Shown here: positions 6,871-8,840 of the stretch, one piece after another
Layout: each line of letters opens with the position of its first letter
Position numbering within the stretch: the stretch's first letter is position 1
Assembly (NCBI GenBank): GCA_905198575.1
Contig: CAJKDC010000096.1
Coordinates: 1-8,840 of the forward strand
Direction of reading: 5' to 3'
Source of the DNA: an uncultured Bacteroides sp.
Lineage (GTDB): Bacteria; Bacteroidota; Bacteroidia; Bacteroidales; Bacteroidaceae
Length of the DNA: 8,840 bases
The notes under the pieces: model-generated
Seen by the model: only the letters and a program-made list of their open reading frames with translations
Told to the model about the DNA's origin: nothing
Database searches by the model: none
Translations under genes and position numbers: made by a program

Positions 6871-6915
6871 AAAAACAAGGTGCATTTTGTTTTATTAAAC
6901 GCAATGCACCTGTTT
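6871..6915 (-). terminator. Rho-independent terminator after htrA
   Basis: Plus-strand 6878-6886 (AGGTGCATT) and 6903-6911 (AATGCACCT) form a perfect 9-bp stem with a 16-nt loop. It extends by about four more pairs with one bulged base (AAACA against TGTTT). On the minus strand it is followed by TGTTTTTGTTTT. It lies about 40 bp after the htrA stop and upstream of the rpoD promoter. Confidence 0.75.
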
Positions 6916-6952
6916 CTTTATAACCTTAAAAAAATTAACACCTCAATTATTT

Positions 6953-8449
6953 TCAATTCTGCGTCAAATCTACTGCATAATTGGCACGTTTGCCAGATGG
7001 ATATACACCTGTCATAAACAGTACCTGATCGGGCGACTGACTGGCTTCTTTCATCACTTCTTCCAAATCTTCCACACTCTTCATCTGGCGACCATTTGCT
7101 TTCAAAATGATGAAACCTTTACGAATACCACTCTCAGCCATCTTTCCGTCGCTGACACCAGTCACCTGTACACCGTAACCCAGATTCAACTGCTGCTTGA
7201 TTTCGTCCGGCACGGCTCTGAAAGCGGCTCCCAGCATACTCATGTCTGCATTCTTCACAACTTTCGTATTACCCTGTGCATTTTTCAGTGTCAGTGTAAT
7301 TTCTTTTTCTTTCTTTTCACGGAGTACCTTAACGGTTACCTTATCACCCGGACGATGCTTAGCCAACATACCCTGCAAATCACCCATTGCTTTTACACGC
7401 TGACCATCCAGTCCGATAATGATATCATGTTCCTTCAGGATACCGGCTGCAGAACCACCTTCTACAACTTCCTGAACATGAACACCTTCTACGGCACCCA
7501 TTTCTTTATCTTTCTTCTTATACTCTTCCGGCAACATTTCATCGCCTACATTATATCCTTTAATACCCAGCAAAGCACGCTGTACAGTTCCGTACTGTTT
7601 GATATCGGTAACAACCTTCGTCATGATACTTGTCGGAATAGCAAAACCATAACCTGAGTAAGCACCTGTTGGAGAGTAAAGCATGGCATTAATACCCACC
7701 AGTTCACCTCTGGCATTCACCAATGCACCACCACTGTTTCCTCTATTGATAGCAGCATCGGTCTGAATAAACGATTCTACACCGTTAGCTCCCAGTCCAC
7801 GAGCCTTGGCACTGACAATACCCGCTGTAACAGTCGAACTCAAATTGAACGGGTTACCTACAGCCAACACCCATTCGCCCACCTTCAGGTTGTCCGAATT
7901 TCCAATCTTGATAGCCGGGAAATCATCACCCTCAATCTTAACCAAAGCCAAGTCTGTAGACGGGTCTGTACCGATCACACGTCCCTTGAACTCACGGTTA
8001 TCGTGCAATTTCACACTGATTTCGTCTGCACCGTCAATCACGTGATTATTAGTTACAATATAGCCATCCGTAGAAATAATTACACCCGAACCAAATCCTA
8101 CCTGTTCAGGAGTCTGCACCTGACGCTGGCGGCCCCTTCCGTCACCGAAGAAGAAGTCAAACAAGTCCGGCTGCTGCTGAATAGTCTGCGTCTTACTGCG
8201 CTGAACCGATTTAATATGAACCACCGAGTTCAGTGAGCTTTCTGCAGCCTGAGTCAAATCAACCGGCTGAAGTGTAGCCGCGTCCAAAGCCGCAGTCCGG
8301 TAATTGGAGTCATTTTTGAATTCACTGAAAAAAGAAGTATTTTGTTCTTGTCTAGAATCCATCAACGAATAAGTAGTAACACCTGCAACACCTGCACTGA
8401 TAGCAACCATAGCTGCTGTACCAAGCACCATCTTAGTTGTCTTTTTCAT
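6953..8449 (-). CDS. degQ: Periplasmic serine protease, HtrA/DegQ (Do) family
   Basis: This 498-residue envelope protease/chaperone degrades or refolds damaged periplasmic and outer-membrane proteins. An N-terminal hydrophobic segment (about 8-29, after KKTTK) is a signal peptide or a membrane anchor; no clear cleavage site is seen. The trypsin-like domain spans about 65-280 with the triad His136 (VTNNHV), Asp166 (STDLAL) and Ser239 in GNSGG. A phenylalanine- and glutamine-rich LA-type loop (about 85-115) precedes the catalytic His. Two PDZ domains follow: PDZ1 about 288-388 with its carboxylate-binding loop near 294-297 (LLGI), and PDZ2 about 402-495. This two-PDZ layout matches DegP/DegQ rather than DegS. 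The choice between DegP and DegQ is not decidable here. The gene has its own terminator and is divergent from rnpB. A TACTTTAG box at plus 8503-8510 is a possible one-mismatch -7 element. Confidence 0.95.
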   Translation of the reverse strand: MKKTTKMVLGTAAMVAISAGVAGVTTYSLMDSRQEQNTSFFSEFKNDSNYRTAALDAATLQPVDLTQAAESSLNSVVHIKSVQRSKTQTIQQQPDLFDFFFGDGRGRQRQVQTPEQVGFGSGVIISTDGYIVTNNHVIDGADEISVKLHDNREFKGRVIGTDPSTDLALVKIEGDDFPAIKIGNSDNLKVGEWVLAVGNPFNLSSTVTAGIVSAKARGLGANGVESFIQTDAAINRGNSGGALVNARGELVGINAMLYSPTGAYSGYGFAIPTSIMTKVVTDIKQYGTVQRALLGIKGYNVGDEMLPEEYKKKDKEMGAVEGVHVQEVVEGGSAAGILKEHDIIIGLDGQRVKAMGDLQGMLAKHRPGDKVTVKVLREKKEKEITLTLKNAQGNTKVVKNADMSMLGAAFRAVPDEIKQQLNLGYGVQVTGVSDGKMAESGIRKGFIILKANGRQMKSVEDLEEVMKEASQSPDQVLFMTGVYPSGKRANYAVDLTQN

Positions 8450-8581
8450 AACTTTATATTGTTTAAATTGTTAATTTCGATAAGTATTTAACACCAACAC
8501 CGCTAAAGTAATAACAAAACCCATACAGTTGTACCATACCCCCCTTGTTTTTTTCCTCTTTTAACACTGATATAGAACGAC

Positions 8582-8595
8582 TTAACCGCGGTTAA
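8582..8595. repeat. 14-bp perfect palindrome, possible operator
   Basis: TTAACCGCGGTTAA equals its own reverse complement. It lies 133 bp upstream of the htrA ATG, has a GC-rich centre in AT-rich surroundings, and is not followed by a T-run, so a protein-binding site is more likely than a terminator. The binding protein is unknown. Confidence 0.4.
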
Positions 8596-8635
8596 CACGG
8601 ACTATTTTTATTTTTACATTCGTTATTAGTCAAAA

Positions 8636-8652
8636 TGTCAGGTCGCCTGACA
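8636..8652. repeat. 17-bp interrupted palindrome, possible operator
   Basis: TGTCAGG and CCTGACA form 7-bp inverted arms around a 3-bp centre (TCG). No T-run follows on either strand. It lies 64 bp upstream of the rnpB -33 element and 187 bp upstream of the htrA ATG. The size and symmetry suit a dimeric regulator, but its identity cannot be told. Confidence 0.4.
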
Positions 8653-8715
8653 AGTTGTAAGTTCCCTCCAGGCCGGTTCCAAGCATACATTCTTATACAG
8701 AAATACACCAAAAGC

Positions 8716-8746
8716 TTCGTTTTCTAAATTATATTCACTACCTTTG
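8716..8746 (+). promoter_or_regulatory. rnpB promoter
   Basis: TTCG (8716-8719, one mismatch to the -33 TTTG) is followed after 19 bp by TACCTTTG (8739-8746), an exact TAnnTTTG box. The spacing places the transcript start near 8752-8754, just before the first paired region of the RNase P RNA. Confidence 0.75.
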
Positions 8747-8752
8747 CACTAC

Positions 8753-8840
8753 TAAAGCAGTCGGACAGTCTGTCGCTTGTATTCCGTACAAGAGGAAAGT
8801 CCGGGCAACACAGAGCATCCTACTTCCTAACAGAAAGCTG
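8753..8840 (+). ncRNA. rnpB: RNase P RNA, 5' part (gene runs off the window)
   Basis: This is the catalytic RNA that removes 5' leaders from precursor tRNAs. The diagnostic conserved block GAGGAAAGTCCGGGC (8792-8806), which forms the 5' strand of P4 and conserved region I, is intact. Before it are the P1/P2 region with the conserved GACAG (8764-8768) and the P3 hairpin CTTGTA-TTCCG-TACAAG (8776-8792). The downstream ACACAGAGCATCC fits the start of the P7-P8 region. Only about 88 nt are present; a full type A molecule is usually 350-400 nt. The 5' end is inferred from the promoter and is good to a few bases. Confidence 0.93.

Larger units (their letters stand above)
8450..8738. other. Intergenic region between htrA and rnpB
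   Basis: No convincing protein gene is seen in this stretch of about 290 bp. It should hold the htrA promoter on the minus strand. The best candidate -7 box is TACTTTAG (plus 8503-8510, one mismatch, no good -33). It also holds a pyrimidine tract (8537-8560), a 14-bp palindrome (8582-8595), a 17-bp interrupted palindrome (8636-8652), and three direct copies of TTAACAC (8488-8494, 8561-8567, 8592-8598). The rnpB promoter begins at its right end. Confidence 0.6.

Noticed and set aside
8636..8652. Reading the TGTCAGG/CCTGACA repeat as a transcription terminator
   Set aside because: No T-run follows on either strand, and no gene ends nearby.
8635..8727. A 30-codon plus-strand reading frame starting MSGRLTSCKF between htrA and rnpB
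   Set aside because: It overlaps the interrupted palindrome and the rnpB -33 element, has no recognisable motif or promoter, and its length is within chance expectation.
1..8840. A defence system, mobile element, CRISPR array or biosynthetic cluster
   Set aside because: No transposase, integrase, repeat-spacer pattern, toxin-antitoxin pair or secondary-metabolism gene is visible; most of the content is core housekeeping.

Overview
The window looks like a chromosomal core segment from a gut Bacteroidaceae species (Bacteroides or Phocaeicola). Three things point there. The primary sigma factor is a short RpoD of about 286 residues that lacks region 1.1. Several promoters carry the Bacteroidetes -7 box TAnnTTTG. 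Lipoprotein and secreted genes without obvious Shine-Dalgarno sequences sit among housekeeping genes. Nearly everything is on the minus strand, so genes are described below in their direction of transcription, from right to left. The exceptions are one small lipoprotein gene and the RNase P RNA.

Right edge to centre: the 5' part of the RNase P RNA gene (rnpB, plus strand, cut by the window end) has its own TAnnTTTG promoter. A gene-free stretch of about 300 bp with two inverted repeats separates it from a divergent htrA/degQ-type periplasmic protease gene. That gene ends in a hairpin terminator. The primary sigma factor gene rpoD follows, with its own promoter and terminator. Next comes a two-gene unit of a secreted 135-residue protein of unknown function and a clostripain-family (C11) cysteine peptidase lipoprotein, only 2 bp apart and served by an exact TAnnTTTG box.

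Centre to left edge: a plus-strand small lipoprotein gene overlaps the end of the peptidase gene tail to tail by 11 bp and is divergent from a HAD-family phosphatase gene. After the phosphatase come panB (pantothenate/CoA synthesis), a terminator hairpin, an MFS transporter and, 22 bp further on, the first half of ettA (ABC-F translation factor), which runs off the left edge.

Functionally this is a set of ordinary core processes: translation (ettA), vitamin B5 synthesis (panB), transcription (rpoD), envelope protein quality control (htrA) and tRNA processing (rnpB). Among them sit a few poorly characterised envelope proteins. No mobile element, CRISPR array, defence system or biosynthetic cluster is visible. 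The least explained items are the peptidase/135-residue pair, the cysteine-rich small lipoprotein, and the inverted repeats between htrA and rnpB. Two start codons (rpoD and the MFS gene) are placed downstream of the longest possible start because a promoter or terminator lies inside the longer reading.
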